A stretch of DNA of 64,000 nucleotides from Auriscalpium vulgare (taxonomy: Eukaryota; Basidiomycota; Agaricomycetes; Russulales; Auriscalpiaceae), in contig JAHBBC010000004.1 in assembly GCA_019915015.1 (NCBI GenBank), positions 558,001 to 622,000 on the forward strand, read 5' to 3'. The notes under the pieces were generated by a model. It ran no database searches. It worked only from the letters and a program-made list of their open reading frames with translations, and was not told the DNA's origin. Shown one piece after another: positions 1 through 11,347 of the stretch; the first letter of the stretch is position 1, and every line of letters begins with the position of its first letter. A program made the position numbers and the translations under genes.

Positions 1-229
1 TATATTACACGGCCGATTGCTTTTGGTGTGTATCTTTCACGTTCAGAGGCTTGGTGTGTTTTCCTTCCTGTATCATATCAGTTTCAATGTCCCGTTTTCA
101 CGAGGGCGCATAGATTGGTGTGTTTTCTTCATGGACTATATTCAGACGTTACACTCTAGCCCGCACGCGGGATGCGGGGAGGGGTATCGGGGTCACGCAC
201 TAACAAAGCCGAGAGGAGTTGTAGTGGTA
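1..229 (+). repeat. Right end of repeat M and linker L (partial)
   Basis: Only the last part of the M repeat is present (1-173), with GTGTGTAT-type motifs, followed by the linker L (174-229) that precedes each SINE1 copy in this unit. Full copies are at 43391-44220 and 44798-45627, with inverted copies around 21635 and 29686. The open frame across it is a by-product of the repeats, not a supported gene. Confidence 0.85.
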
Positions 230-867
230 CTTGCTGGGAGTGGGCCGACGTGGAGCGCGGCAGTACGATTCCAAGCTCAATACAGGGCTGGATGGATGAT
301 CCTGTAACTCTGTACAATTGCAAGTACATGAAATAATGATGAAGACTACTTAATTGTTGCTATAACACTATCCCTGAAACACTTCGGTAATATGCATGCT
401 CTCTCAAGCCACCGGTACTAAGCACCAAATGGGGTTGTCACTGCTGGCCAGCCTTGAGCCAGCATCAGAGCAAGGTTACGACCCCTGGGCTGGGGCATGT
501 TTTGAGTAAACAATATAATATCAACATGATCATGTGTGATAATGTCAGCGATGATGTCATTCCGGGGTCTTAAATTGTGTTTAAAACCCGGAGTGATGTC
601 ATTGTCTTTCTGCTACCGCTGTTCAAGCCCTGCAATATATCACTGTTTTGCAGCTTCTGTAGGTGCTCTATGGTCTGAAATATACTGCAAATGAAGCAAT
701 GTATGTGAATCATTCCGGGCAAATGAGAGGAAGGTGAAAGTGCAAGTGGATGTGAGTGGACATAGCGTGGGAGTGAATTCCCAAAAAAGGCGACACAGAT
801 GATCGTTGCATGGGTTGAAAAAATGCTGGATGTAGATGACATAAGCAATGATTCAAAGGAATCGTAA
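230..867 (+). mobile_element. SINE-like element, family SINE1a (full)
   Basis: The element starts with CTTGCTGGGAGTGGGCC. It has a tRNA-type B-box-like sequence (AGTACGATTCC) about 35 bp in, and ends in a GATTC/GGAATC hairpin followed by GTAA. A long hairpin built on a GATGTCAT core lies at about 545-600. The second copy is 45628-46264, and a third is split at 21380-21634 and 31152-31422. No coding capacity is seen. Head and tail type suggest Pol III-transcribed SINE ancestry, which is inference. Confidence 0.7.
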
Positions 868-1446
868 CGGCGCTGCAGGGCATGCACGATAAGGGAATAG
901 TCCGCGACGATTATGGGCGCAACGCGCTGGGGCGCATGATGAAGTACTATGACGAAAGGTGCGTCGGTCGAGCAAGAGGCCAAGTGGGTTGGGGCTGACC
1001 GTCCCGAGCCAGAGGTCTTCCTGGGAACACGAATATTTTGCGTTGGCTGCTTGGACGGGAGCCGATATCATTAAAGGTGTATATTGCACGAGAGCTGAGT
1101 GCGGTGAGGCAGTAGTAGCGAGCGAAGTAGATCGCTTGTACTCCTCTGCGGCCTCGTCATCCCGAGACTAATCGCAGTGTGCTATCGAGTGTGCGTGCTT
1201 GGACGCCATTCTTGCTGCCGCAGCCTCACGCATTTAGCACATCAGATAGGACACCACCTAGCCTCTGCTCGTTTGATAAGATGAATGTAGCTTTGGACTT
1301 GGAGGCGAGAAGGCGCACAGACTCAAGAAGGAAGTCATTTGGTTCAATATATGACATGAAGCCGGTCCAGGGCTATCTGTACATCTGCGAAGAAGAGAAT
1401 CAAAAAAAGGGGTAGTGTATGAGTATGAAGTACAAGAAGGTCTGCA
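868..1446. other. Unassigned DNA between SINE1a and the MYND gene
   Basis: No gene can be supported here. A short plus-strand frame (about 870-997) reads like a degraded protein-kinase catalytic loop (D, then N five residues later, but without the expected His) and ends in TGA. The remainder has only short frames. The same stretch is in the duplicate at 46265-46843. Confidence 0.5.
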
Positions 1447-2709
1447 TCAGTGGAGCACATACTCCTTGACTTCATTCTCTCCGAAAACCGCTCCCATCAG
1501 GGTAGCATTTCCGTAGGATATCTCCGGCAGCTTATTATCATGTGAGACATCACATATCGACGGAGAAACAAACGCAGTAAAGACCAACAACATCTTTCCG
1601 GCCAGTGGGGTGATGAACTGGAGCAGTGTTTTACCCCTATCCCGAGCGGATCGAATCAGGCGGGTCGCCTCTTCCTGAGCTTTACCAGCCTCGGCCGGTA
1701 TGTAGACGTGGCGAAGTGCATAGCAATAAGGAGGAGCGGTATCAAAAGAGACGCAAATGGCAATTTGGGAGAGAGGGACACCGGGATGCAGTCGCGCGGC
1801 CCGGGAGCGGATATCTTCCGCGTCACTCAGAGTGTTCTGCACTGCAAGGTTAAGTGTGAACATGATGTCCGATCTGGTCGGGACGTTGTTTCCAAGGCGT
1901 AGGGCTGTCTTCTTTTAGTTGACTTACATTTGCGGCGAAGAAAAACGGGAGGACACGTACAGAGTTGGAGTTGGACAGAGCAACACCTCTTATGTTCACT
2001 CCATTCCGCGATCTGACAGGCTGGCGAGCAATAGAGGGCAAATTTGCACCGAGAGCATCTTTTCATGGCGGTTTTCTCGAAGGATGTGCAACACTTGGAG
2101 GGCACGATCAGGTTGATACTCTCATCACCAAATACCACTCACATGCTGGCATGATGCCTGTGAATTCCGATCCAGTCGTGCCTTGATACGGGCGGAGAAC
2201 TCCATCTCTCTCTGCAAGTGAAGCCATGCCTCCTTCGCTGTACCATCCTTGAAGGTCTCCGGTGCGATATCCATGTTGAGAGCGCGGAAGCTACCATCAA
2301 TGACACCAACAAGGGACCGGTTGAATAGATAATATGGCATGGTGCTGAGAGGCCGGAGTAGTTCCCACTGTTCCTCCGCATTGTACTGATCGAGCACTGG
2401 ACAAAGAGCAGCGCATGCTTGAAGGAGGCCCTCACGCACGGAACTCCTCAGCCGACGGGAGATGTTACCAACTTGTACGATTTTTGAGAGGATGGAAAAG
2501 GTCGGAGACACGGCGCGGCGCATGGTGGAATCCTCGTGGTCGCGCCTGTTTGCGAGGGCAACGGCCGTCCGTGTGACCACTGATATTCCGCTTTGGTCGA
2601 CTATCGCAAACGGCATCGGGTCCCATTTACGTGCCAGAGTGTAAAGTAGGAGTAGATGAATGCCGATTGTCGTGGCTGAGCAATCGCGGTCCTTGAGCAC
2701 GGCATGGAT
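1447..2709 (-). pseudogene. MYND zinc-finger protein, 3' exons (gene broken by LINE)
   Basis: These are the last three exons of a minus-strand host-type gene: 2709-2143, 2093-1961 and 1904-1447. They are separated by introns 2142-2094 (49 nt, GTGAGT donor) and 1960-1905 (56 nt, GTACGT donor), and the reading phases fit. The first junction creates the start of a MYND finger: CQHC, then CSRC, YC, C, H and C spaced as in the family (Zn-binding, protein-protein contact). After the finger, residues such as RSDIMFTLNL resemble the usual C-terminus of fungal MYND proteins. The 5' half continues at 11348-11965 on the other side of the LINE. The MYND call is firm; the exact role is unknown. Confidence 0.85.
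2695..2709 (+). repeat. LINE target-site duplication, left copy
   Basis: GAGCACGGCATGGAT occurs here and again at 11348-11362 just after the poly(A) tail. Removing 2710-11362 restores an uninterrupted MYND reading frame across the site. Confidence 0.95.
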
Positions 2710-3448
2710 CAAGAGAGCACCTTGAACCGCAACCACCATCATGGTCGGTTTTTCCCACGCTTCGGCGTGGGGAGGTTTCGATGACCAGCTGCGCCTAGGG
2801 ACGACTAGCTCGCCCAGCCAGCCTGTGATAACATTGACAGACCCCCGTCTGGCTCCCCCTGCACGGGCAGCTACTCGATGCTACAGACACCGCGGCAGAG
2901 CAGCCAAACCAACGCAGAGTGGCACACACACCACCCCTTACCACGATGCCCACACGGCAACCCCACCCCAAGCCACCTAGAGTGTTCACTCACCCTGCGA
3001 CCCACACGTACATACACTCCACTAGCTGTCATGTAGGCCAGTGCCCCCCCCTCCACGCACCATCCCCCAATACTATGAACACCTGAGCCACTGAACCCAT
3101 ACGCGCGAGAGCGTGGTCACGTGTGACCGAAAGAACAAAGCGCCCGCCACCCGTCGCTAGAGAAAACAAAGCCCTAACCGCCACGCCACCCCGCCACTGA
3201 AAGAACAAGGCCCCTTTCACGGGGCAGCCATAACAACAACATATCTCCATTTGACGGACAAAGCAAGACGGCAAGCCGCGAACAAAGACAACATGACGCA
3301 ATACACGCACGCACATATAAGGCAAACGCCTCCCCCCCAACACTCGCAGTCTTCACGACACGAAGGCGTATAAGTCTACACGCACTCCAACAACCCCTCA
3401 GCAGCCCCCCACATCTGTTTCTTTCCCCTCCCCTTTCCTACAAACCTA
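2710..3448 (+). other. LINE 5' untranslated leader
   Basis: About 740 nt precede the first candidate start codon. The leader is C-rich and G-poor downstream of 2900, contains no supported ORF, and probably holds the internal promoter expected in this class (inference). Confidence 0.6.
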
Positions 3449-3610
3449 ATGGCCAACGGAAACCGTAGAACCACGCGCAAATCAGCCAGCGTAAACATAC
3501 CCGCCGAAACCAAGGCCACAAAGAACTTGCAGTCGACCAATACGAGCAGTAAGCAACCACCAGGGTCTCCACCCTCTCCACGCAATATAATAACCACGAA
3601 CGACAGATAA
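3449..3610 (+). CDS. Short ORF, probable N-terminus of LINE ORF1 in another frame
   Basis: ATG at 3449 opens a 53-codon basic, Ser/Thr/Pro-rich frame (begins MANGNRRTTRKSA) that stops at 3608-3610. ORF1 is open from 3594 in the +1 frame, so the two frames overlap by 17 nt. The long ORF1 frame has no ATG until 3708. The short frame may be the true N-terminus joined by a +1 shift or small deletion, or it may be an upstream ORF. It is identical in position in copy 2 (48846-49007). Confidence 0.45.
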   Translation: MANGNRRTTRKSASVNIPAETKATKNLQSTNTSSKQPPGSPPSPRNIITTNDR

Positions 3611-3707
3611 CACCCCTGCGAACACGCAAGTGCAGACGGAGACCCAGACGGCCCCGTCGCCCCCGGAGCGCCCCCTCTCCCCACTCTCCGACCCGGAGGA
3701 CGAGAAC

Positions 3708-5468
3708 ATGGAGGTAGACCCCAAGGGCACCTCAGACAGCCACGAGGAAAACATGCCTCCCTCCAAAGAGGACAACACGCAGTACACGTCGGGTACACAC
3801 CTGCTCATACACACTCTCCACCTCCATGCCGTTAATGCGACGACCCTCATAGCCTATGCGTCCAAGAACCCCTTCGAGGCCCTCAACGGCAACGCCGGGA
3901 GGACTGATGGAGACACCCCAACGGGCAGGGAACCACCTGCCCCATCCCCCACCGGCACGGCCGAGTCCAGGCGCGCCCCCGGACAAGACACGGCCACGGC
4001 CTCCACGCCGGCCGCAGACATCCCCGAGACCCCAACGCGCTCCCATAACGCGACGCCCCAAGATCCGAAGATATCTTTCGGAGGAGTGGACTCGAGCAAC
4101 TGGGCGGAAGGGGCGCGCGAGCACTTCACGGAGGCACAGAGCGCCCAATTCACCTTCGGACACACGGAACACTTCATGAACGCCCCCAGTGTAGGACTCA
4201 CCCCAGACGGGGAAGTATGTTTTGTCTCAGACACCGTCGGAGGAGATCATCACGGCCGAGAGACCCTGCGCCCAAAGAAGCGTGCCCGTCCCGACCCCGA
4301 GCCCGAAAGGCCATCTAGCCCACCCACCGCTCCTGACACACCGACCCCGCCGGCGCGTCGCCGCCCTGTCCCCTCCCAACCTGGCGCCGCCAAACAAGGC
4401 CCAACGAAGACGACAGCCACGGCGCAAGATTTCCTCGACCAAATGTCACTCTCGAAGGCGAGCGCCCCACTCAAAGCCTCGAGCCACACTCCCGACCCCC
4501 CAGTCGAGATCTTCACGGGCGGACCATTCCCCACCATCTACGACTCCCACGCCGCCGCCCCCCTCGACAACATTGACAAGGACCAAGTCGCGGAATGGTG
4601 GTCGATACCCGGGTTCAAGGTCCTACCCCGGGTCCTCGGCAAAGCAGCCTGGGACCCGAAAGCCCTGGCCACCCTGGCCGCCAAGATGTCAGTGATGGTC
4701 GCCGAGGGTTTCGGAGAGAGTGACCCCCTCATTGCGTCACCGATCCCGGCGGTAGAAGGCAACTCGAGCACCCCCGCTCCCTCCACTTTCCTCCTACACG
4801 GCATCGCGGAGGAGACGGCCAACACAGCCCTGGGCATGGAGATCCTGGACACGAAAGAGATTTTGGTCCAGGTCCTGCCCTTCAAATTACGGAACCCCGC
4901 CCTCGTCCTACTCATTGAAGGCTTCTCCACGACGAGAATCGAGCTCATCCGCGATGTCATTGACAAGACTTGGTGCAGCGACGCCTCGGGCACCCGCCTC
5001 ACGGAGTTCATCAAAGAGTCCGAGGAGGAAGACGAATCCCCTCTCACCGTCACGCAAGTCTCCAACTTCCTCTTGTCGCTCCGGGTCACCCGCATCGACA
5101 TGAAAGGAACCGGAGCTATCCTGATCCCACACTTTGCGGCCATCACCGACTCCGAGACTATCACCTCCCTGAAGCACTGGATCACGGTCCGCGATCACTT
5201 GGCGAGTCTCACCTATCGCTCGAACATGATAGGTACAGGATCTGTGATCCCTTATTTCGACTGCCCACTCTGCCACGGCTGCGACCACCCCCGCGGCCTG
5301 TGCCCCTTCCCCCTCATCCCAGGCCGGCATGGACCAGGGAGCAAGGCAGAACACGCCCCGAAGGCGTCTAGGGGACGTGGGGGCACGCGAGGCGGCTCGC
5401 GTGGACGGGCCAGGACTACGCCCTACGACGACTCGCGCGATGGGTCCCGCCGGGGCCGCCGCTACTAA
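3708..5468 (+). CDS. LINE ORF1, Gag-like RNA-binding protein
   Basis: The first ATG of the long frame is at 3708; the frame itself is open from 3594. The protein is about 586 aa. It has a long Pro/Thr/Ala-rich, low-complexity N-terminal half, then an ordered part, then a zinc knuckle CPLC-x4-H-x4-C (in CPLCHGCDHPRGLC) near the C-terminus and a final RG-rich tail. By analogy with Tad1/L1 ORF1 proteins it coats the element RNA and helps form the retrotransposition particle. ORF1 is intact in both copies. The start is uncertain because of the short overlapping frame at 3449. Confidence 0.85.
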   Translation: MEVDPKGTSDSHEENMPPSKEDNTQYTSGTHLLIHTLHLHAVNATTLIAYASKNPFEALNGNAGRTDGDTPTGREPPAPSPTGTAESRRAPGQDTATASTPAADIPETPTRSHNATPQDPKISFGGVDSSNWAEGAREHFTEAQSAQFTFGHTEHFMNAPSVGLTPDGEVCFVSDTVGGDHHGRETLRPKKRARPDPEPERPSSPPTAPDTPTPPARRRPVPSQPGAAKQGPTKTTATAQDFLDQMSLSKASAPLKASSHTPDPPVEIFTGGPFPTIYDSHAAAPLDNIDKDQVAEWWSIPGFKVLPRVLGKAAWDPKALATLAAKMSVMVAEGFGESDPLIASPIPAVEGNSSTPAPSTFLLHGIAEETANTALGMEILDTKEILVQVLPFKLRNPALVLLIEGFSTTRIELIRDVIDKTWCSDASGTRLTEFIKESEEEDESPLTVTQVSNFLLSLRVTRIDMKGTGAILIPHFAAITDSETITSLKHWITVRDHLASLTYRSNMIGTGSVIPYFDCPLCHGCDHPRGLCPFPLIPGRHGPGSKAEHAPKASRGRGGTRGGSRGRARTTPYDDSRDGSRRGRRY

Positions 5469-6192
5469 ACCCAAGTCCTACCCAAGACTAATCAGCCCAT
5501 AGAATCCCGCACGTACTGATACATACGTACGACGCTCGATGCACGAGTAGGGCCACAGTATAATGAATAAGATGCATATGCTTACTTCTATCTCACACAA
5601 CCACGAGAACCTCTCAAAATAAGAGTACGCACCGCTGCTAACGCCCGGACGTAAGTTGAGCGGACCCCCCTTGCGAACTCAGAAAATTCTTGTGATCGGG
5701 GATCACGGGGAAATACCCGATCACACAAAATTGCGAACCGCCCACATTTACTGACCGCACGCGGGACAGGAAAGCGAGACGCGAACTCACCTCGTTGCCT
5801 GGCAAAGAGCCAAAGACCACGGAGATCTGTTTAGATCATGGACCAGCCATGCCGAGAGGCTTAAGTTGACAAAGTACTGCCTTCGGTAGCCGAGGGACTG
5901 AAGGAAAGGAAAATCGACATACGTCCACCCGCGTCGGCCGGGTCACGCCGAACACGCCCGCGAATAGTCGTACGCGGTGCGTCTGAGTCCGACTGCTGCA
6001 CAATCTACACATCCATCTATCAATACCGGGTTTTTGTCGTCGAACGGTCCGAACCTCTCCGGGAGCGGAGGGAGGTCGTCCATAGCCGCCGGGACACCCC
6101 CAGATGATGCGTCCGGAGAGAGCGCAGGTGGACACGCGGTACCAGCATTACAGGCATGCCATGCCCCAGGGACCCAACAGCCCCCCTCTCCA
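5469..6192 (+). other. LINE inter-ORF region
   Basis: About 720 nt separate the ORF1 stop from the first ATG of ORF2. The ORF2 frame is open from 5968 (after a TAG at 5965-5967), but that upper part starts at no ATG and is frameshifted in copy 2 by a one-base deletion near 51497. I therefore treat it as non-coding leader. A strong hairpin lies at 5691-5725. Confidence 0.6.
5691..5725 (+). promoter_or_regulatory. Perfect 10-bp stem-loop between LINE ORFs
   Basis: TGTGATCGGG at 5691-5700 pairs exactly with CCCGATCACA at 5716-5725 around a 15-nt loop. It is present unchanged in copy 2. A role in translating ORF2 from a bicistronic RNA is possible but is inference. Confidence 0.5.
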
Positions 6193-6876
6193 ATGCAATT
6201 GCAGGAGGGAACACCCGGTGTAAGACCCGACACACCAGAGGAGAGACAGCCACGAGACATCCCTCAAACACGCCGTGAACCGCGCGCCGGCAAGAAGTTC
6301 AAAGCCAACGTAAAACTAGCCTGCCAGAACATGAACGGACGCACCTTCCACACCAGGAAAGGGACCTCACAGAGCATGTGGCCAGAGGTCGCCCGAATGA
6401 TAAGAGAACAGAAAATTGGCATTCTGGCACTGCAGGAAACGCATCTATCAGACACCGAGCTCAACGACCTCCAACGCAGGTACAACAAGAAGATGGTGAT
6501 CCTAAACTCGCCTCTACCAGAGAACCCAACGGGGTCGGCAGGCGTAAGCTTCGTCCTGAATAAAAACATGATCAAAAAAGACCAATGCACAATGAGGGAA
6601 CTAGTTCCGGGCAGGGCGGCTCTCTTGACAATAAACTGGAACGCCCATGAAACACTGAACATAATAAATATATATGGCCCTAACCGGGCTGCCGACCATC
6701 CGGACTTCTGGGAACAAATTAGGACGAGGCTAACAGAACTCGGAGTACACACAATAGATTACACGATGGGCGACATGAACATCGTGGAGGACGCCAGAGA
6801 CAGGGCACCACAACGCGCCGACGACGAACGAGGGGTAGAAGCGCTGCAAGAATTCAGACACGAGTTTAGCCTCTGA
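6193..6876 (+). pseudogene. LINE ORF2, AP-endonuclease part, ended by TGA
   Basis: The first in-frame ATG is at 6193. The protein carries the APE-type endonuclease that nicks target DNA for target-primed reverse transcription. Visible motifs are LALQETHL (catalytic Glu) and GDMNIV (the GDxN motif). The frame stops at TGA 6874-6876, just before DAWR, and the remaining endonuclease motifs (SRLDRIYV, TDHDLV) follow in the same frame after the stop. The stop therefore cuts one domain in two. In related proteins the residue before DAWR is often Arg or a hydrophobic residue, so a CGA-to-TGA change is a likely origin. The stop is shared with copy 2. Confidence 0.85.
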
Positions 6877-9800
6877 GATGCGTGGAGAGAGGCGTTCCTA
6901 AAAACGCAAACCTTCACCTACCGTCATAACCAAGGAATGATCAAGTCGCGCCTCGATAGAATTTACGTGGCTGACAACCGAATACCGCACACGTACGAAT
7001 GGTCCATCACCCCGAGGGCCCTACCAACAGATCACGACCTGGTCTCCGTCAGACACGCCTCAGACCAAGCGCCTGATATTGGAGACGGAAGATGGACGTG
7101 GCCCCTCCACCTAGTGAGCAACAAGGCCCTACTCGAAGACGTCATCAGAACGGGCATGAGATACGAGGAGAAAATAAGCTCACCTCAACAGGACCGAGAA
7201 ATCAACAACCCACAAAGAATGTGGGCCCGTTTCAAAATGATAATATTAAAGCAGAAGGACTTCGATATAGATGAAGACCTACGTGTTACCGAATCTCTGA
7301 TCGTAGAAGAACTCGATCACCTGCAACAAAAACAACGCTCAGCTGCACAGCGCGCAAGCCAAGCCCGATGGCAAGTAAAGGGTGAACAGGTAAACAAACC
7401 CTGGTCTAAAATGAACCAGGAAGCAAAACCCAGAGACATTATGTACCGCCTCAGGAAGCCACAACCGCAAAACGGGGGAGACAACCCAAGCCAAAACCAG
7501 AGAACCAGGCACGCCCCGGAATACGAGACAAACTCGGAAGAAATGGCCCAGATAGCAGCCAGATACCACAGGGACCTCCAGAACGCCCCCGCAGAACGCC
7601 AACAAACGGCGGAAGAAGCGCAACAGAACGAGGACGACGTCATCGCGGCGATCCCGCCCGAACAAATGCTGCCAACACCAGAGCAATCGGTACTCAACAG
7701 CATGGTCTCCTACGGAGACGTCCTAAACGCCCTGAAAAAAACAAAAACAGGCTCTGCAATGGGGCTGGACGGATGTCCATACGAGCTCTGGAAAAAGCTC
7801 CATGAGATCCACATCGAACAAGTCAGAAACGACAAACCCAGTTTCGACATAGTCGGGACTTTGACGGCAGTCTTCCAAGACATACAGCGTCACGGAGTCG
7901 ACCCAACAACGGACTTCTCCGAAGGGTGGATGTGCCCGATCTATAAAAAGGGAGACCGCACGGACATCGCAAATTACCGCCCTATAACGCTACTAAACAC
8001 AGACTACAAACTACTCACAAAAGCCCTGGCAGTTAATCTGGGACGCGAAGTAAGCTCCATGGTCCACACAGACCAAGCGGGATTTGTCCCGGGCCGTTCA
8101 ATCTTCAACCATATTAGGCTGGCCCAAACGATGATCCACTACGCAGAAGCAATGAGCGAAGATGGTGTGATAATGGCACTGGATCAAGAAAAAGCGTACG
8201 ATAAAATAAAACACGACTATCTCTGGAAAGTCCTCCGGAAATTCCGTCTGCCAGAGATCTTCATTACCACGGTAAAATCCCTATACAAGCACGCAAACAC
8301 CAAAGTGAATAAAAACGGGCACTTCAGCGACGATATCCGCATAACACGAGGAGTACGGCAGGGCGACCCACTTTCGTGCCTCCTTTTCGACCTGGCGATC
8401 GAGCCCCTCGCTTGTATGTTCCGAAAAGCGCCTAACGTAAAAGGCTTTGAAATCCCAGGTCTAGTGAATAAACTGGTGATAAATCTTTTTGCAGACGACA
8501 CCCTGCTCTACCTGTCAAAGGAAGACAACTACGAGGATGTCACAGAAATCCTATCGCGATGGTGCGCAGCATCTGGTGCAAAATTCAATATAACAAAGAC
8601 CGAGATCATACCGATAGGAAAACCAGAATACAGGAAAGAGGTAGTATCCTCACAAAAGATAAATGAAAACGACTCACGAATCGGAGATGAGATCCGCATC
8701 ACAGAAGACGGCCAGGTAACTCGATACCTTGGATCATGGGTAGGAAATGGCGGCGACGACTCTGTCCCCTGGGGACGAGTATTAGATAAAGTCAACACGC
8801 ACCTCACAAGATGGAAACAAACCTTCCCATCAATCATGGCCAAGAAACACGTGGTCCAGATGTTCGCTGGGGGATGCTCCCAATTCCTTGCGAAAGCCCA
8901 AGGCGTGCCGAAACACATAGAGAGTGCCCTAATAAAGCAAATTAAGAATTTTATCTGGTCAGAAGACACCAGAACGGCGCCGATTGACCTAAAGCCCCTG
9001 TACCGGCCGAAAGCTGAAGGAGGGATCAACCTCCTAGACATTCAGGCTAGAAACGAGGCCATTGAGCTCATGTGGCTCAAAGACTACCTTGACCTCACCG
9101 AAACCCGGCCCACGTGGGCATACCTGACGGACACATTGATAAACCGAACGCTACCGAACGTGCACACAGTGGCGCAACTAAATACTTTCCTGCAACGCTG
9201 GTCACCCCCGCTACGAGGAAGAACGGATAACACGAGACTACCAACTGAAATCAGCAGGATGCTACAAACGGCGAAAACGTACAACGCACAGTTTACGGTC
9301 CTCAAATTATCGAAGGAGCTCAGACGACAACTCCCAGCCTGGTACCACCTAGACACGGACAAACCCAAACCGATAGCAGCGAAGTTGCAGTGCCTCATGT
9401 ACACACACAAAGTAAGAAATGCGGGGGACCTCACCAAAGTAATCGAAAGACTCCCACCTGGCAGAACAGGTCGCCCCCACTACCCGATGGCCCGATGCGC
9501 GTGTCCACAATGCAAGGAAGATGTAAGGGCGGGATGCGACAACCCCCACAAGTGTGCCCTTGAAGCAAAAGAGATCCTGCGCAGGCACAACCAAAAAACA
9601 AACCCCTTGGCAGAATCCCTGAAAGACGGACTAACACTTACAAAGCGACGCCGTGACAAAAACATCCGCGCGATGACAAACAAGACAAGTGCTGTCCTCT
9701 TCAACCCCTCCGTGACAGCGTCAAAGTTGCTAGCGGACTGCTTCAGAGTCTTCACAGACCCGGCAGCCGCCGCACCAATCCCGGCATACCAACTGACGAG

Positions 9801-11127
9801 ACCACAGAACGGCCTAAACCTCCAAGAAGACCCTTTAGTGATCTACACAGATGGCTCATGCATGAACAATGGCAAATTAAACTCACGCTGCGGAAGCGGC
9901 ATATGGGTCAACGAGAACAGCCCACTTAACCTTGCCGCCAGAATAGGTGGAAACACGAAAACAAACCAGGTCGGCGAGCTAGCGGCAGTCATACTGGCAC
10001 TGCTGCGCGTCGACAACTTCAGACCAATTCACTTCAAAACGGACTCGGAATATGTAAAGAAAGGACTCACGGAACATCTTCAAACATGGGAGGACCGCGG
10101 ATGGATCCGCATCGAGCATAGAGACCTCTTCCAAAAAGCGGTGGACCTCTTGCGCCGCCGCTCTGCCCCAACCTGGTTCGAATGGATCAAGGGACATAGT
10201 GGGGACCCTGGGAACGACGGGGCTGATGAATACGCAGACATGGGAGCACGTAAAGACATACCAACGATAATTGACCTTAATATAAAGCCGGAGTGGAACC
10301 TCACAGGAGCAAAACTAGCCACCTTGACGCAGGCCATAGCGTACCAAGGCATCAGAGAAAGGGCAGGCCAGGATGACAGATCAGGGCCCCAAGCGAAACT
10401 GAACCTCGCACGCGACGCCCTAGAAGCCTTCACAGGGAGTCAGGAGACCGACGCGACACTGTGGAAGGGCATCACACACCGCGACATCAGGAAACCGATC
10501 CAAACCTTCCTATACCGCGCCTACCATAACAGCTACAAATTAGGAGACTTCTGGATTAAAATACAAGACCACAAAAAGGCACGATGTGAGGTGTGCGACG
10601 ACCCAGAGGAGTCCCTCTCGCACATACTTTTTGAATGCGACTCCGACCCGCGAAACATCATCTGGAAATTAGCAAGAGACCTCTGGCCACACGGAGATGA
10701 AACGTGGCTGCACCTCTCACTAGGAACAATCCTAGCATGCGGTAACCTCACTGTCAAGCAAAGGACCGGAGATGGGGGTGAAGAGGAAGAGGAACAAGAG
10801 CGGAAGCGCGACTCGGGCGCAACACGCCTACTCAAGATCATCATATCCGAATCGGCTCACCTAATCTGGCGGCTCCGATGCGAAAGACAAATCGGAGGCT
10901 GCACACACACTGCCACCTCAATCACGAGGAGATGGCATCAAGCCATCAATGACAGACTAGTAATAGATCAGATTGCAGCACGAAACATAATCAGAACAGA
11001 GAGCAATTACCAGTGCGTGGAAGACACATGGAAGGGAACTTTGAAGGACGAACGCTTCCTCCCCTTCGAATGGGCAAAAGCAAAAGAGGTTTTAGTGGGT
11101 ATTGTCCCGCCCAGGCCCCCTATTTAA
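6877..11127 (+). pseudogene. LINE ORF2, remaining endonuclease, RT and RNase H
   Basis: This is in frame with 6193-6876 after the TGA; the first internal ATG is 6937 (1396 aa from there). In order it shows the end of the APE domain (SRLDRIYV, TDHDLV), reverse transcriptase (YRPITLLN, QAGFVPGRS, GVRQGDPLS, catalytic FADD), RNase H (YTDGS, DSEYV, HSGDPGND-x-AD) and a C-terminal finger CEVC-x8-H-x4-C. Apart from the single TGA it has no breaks, so the polymerase part looks recently functional. It copies element RNA at the nicked target in the nucleus. Confidence 0.93.
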
Positions 11128-11347
11128 CGGATGTGAGCGGGCGGAGTACCGAGTCCCACACAGTGTGTGTAAATGCATTTTTCCTCGGACGGACCCCTGG
11201 GTCTGCTTTAGCGGGTTGGAAGGAACTAACGGTATAGGAGATGATATTGCTCTACCATAGGTATAGTAATACTTCGTACCCCCTTAGCACTTCGCGACTG
11301 GTAGTTAGCACCTGAATAACCATATCGCTTGTCCAAAAAAAAAAAAA
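11128..11347 (+). other. LINE 3' UTR and poly(A) tail
   Basis: About 207 nt follow the ORF2 stop, then 13 A residues (11335-11347) directly abut the right target duplication. The A-tail marks the 3' end of a target-primed insertion. Confidence 0.85.

Larger units (their letters stand above)
2710..11347 (+). mobile_element. Tad1-type non-LTR retrotransposon (LINE), copy 1
   Basis: This is a complete-length LINE of about 8.6 kb. It has a 5' leader, an ORF1 with zinc knuckle, an ORF2 with AP-endonuclease, reverse transcriptase, RNase H and C-terminal CCHC, then a 3' tail ending in A13. It is bounded by a 15-bp target duplication. An RNase H domain together with ORF1 and APE is typical of the fungal Tad1 clade. 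The ORF2 frame is closed by one TGA that is shared with copy 2. Confidence 0.95.

Noticed and set aside
870..997. Protein-kinase gene
   Set aside because: Only a catalytic-loop-like scrap without the key His and without other kinase motifs.
6264..10844. Long antisense ORFs across the LINE (for example 6264-6752, 8529-9041)
   Set aside because: They are shadows of ORF2 codon composition, with no independent motifs.
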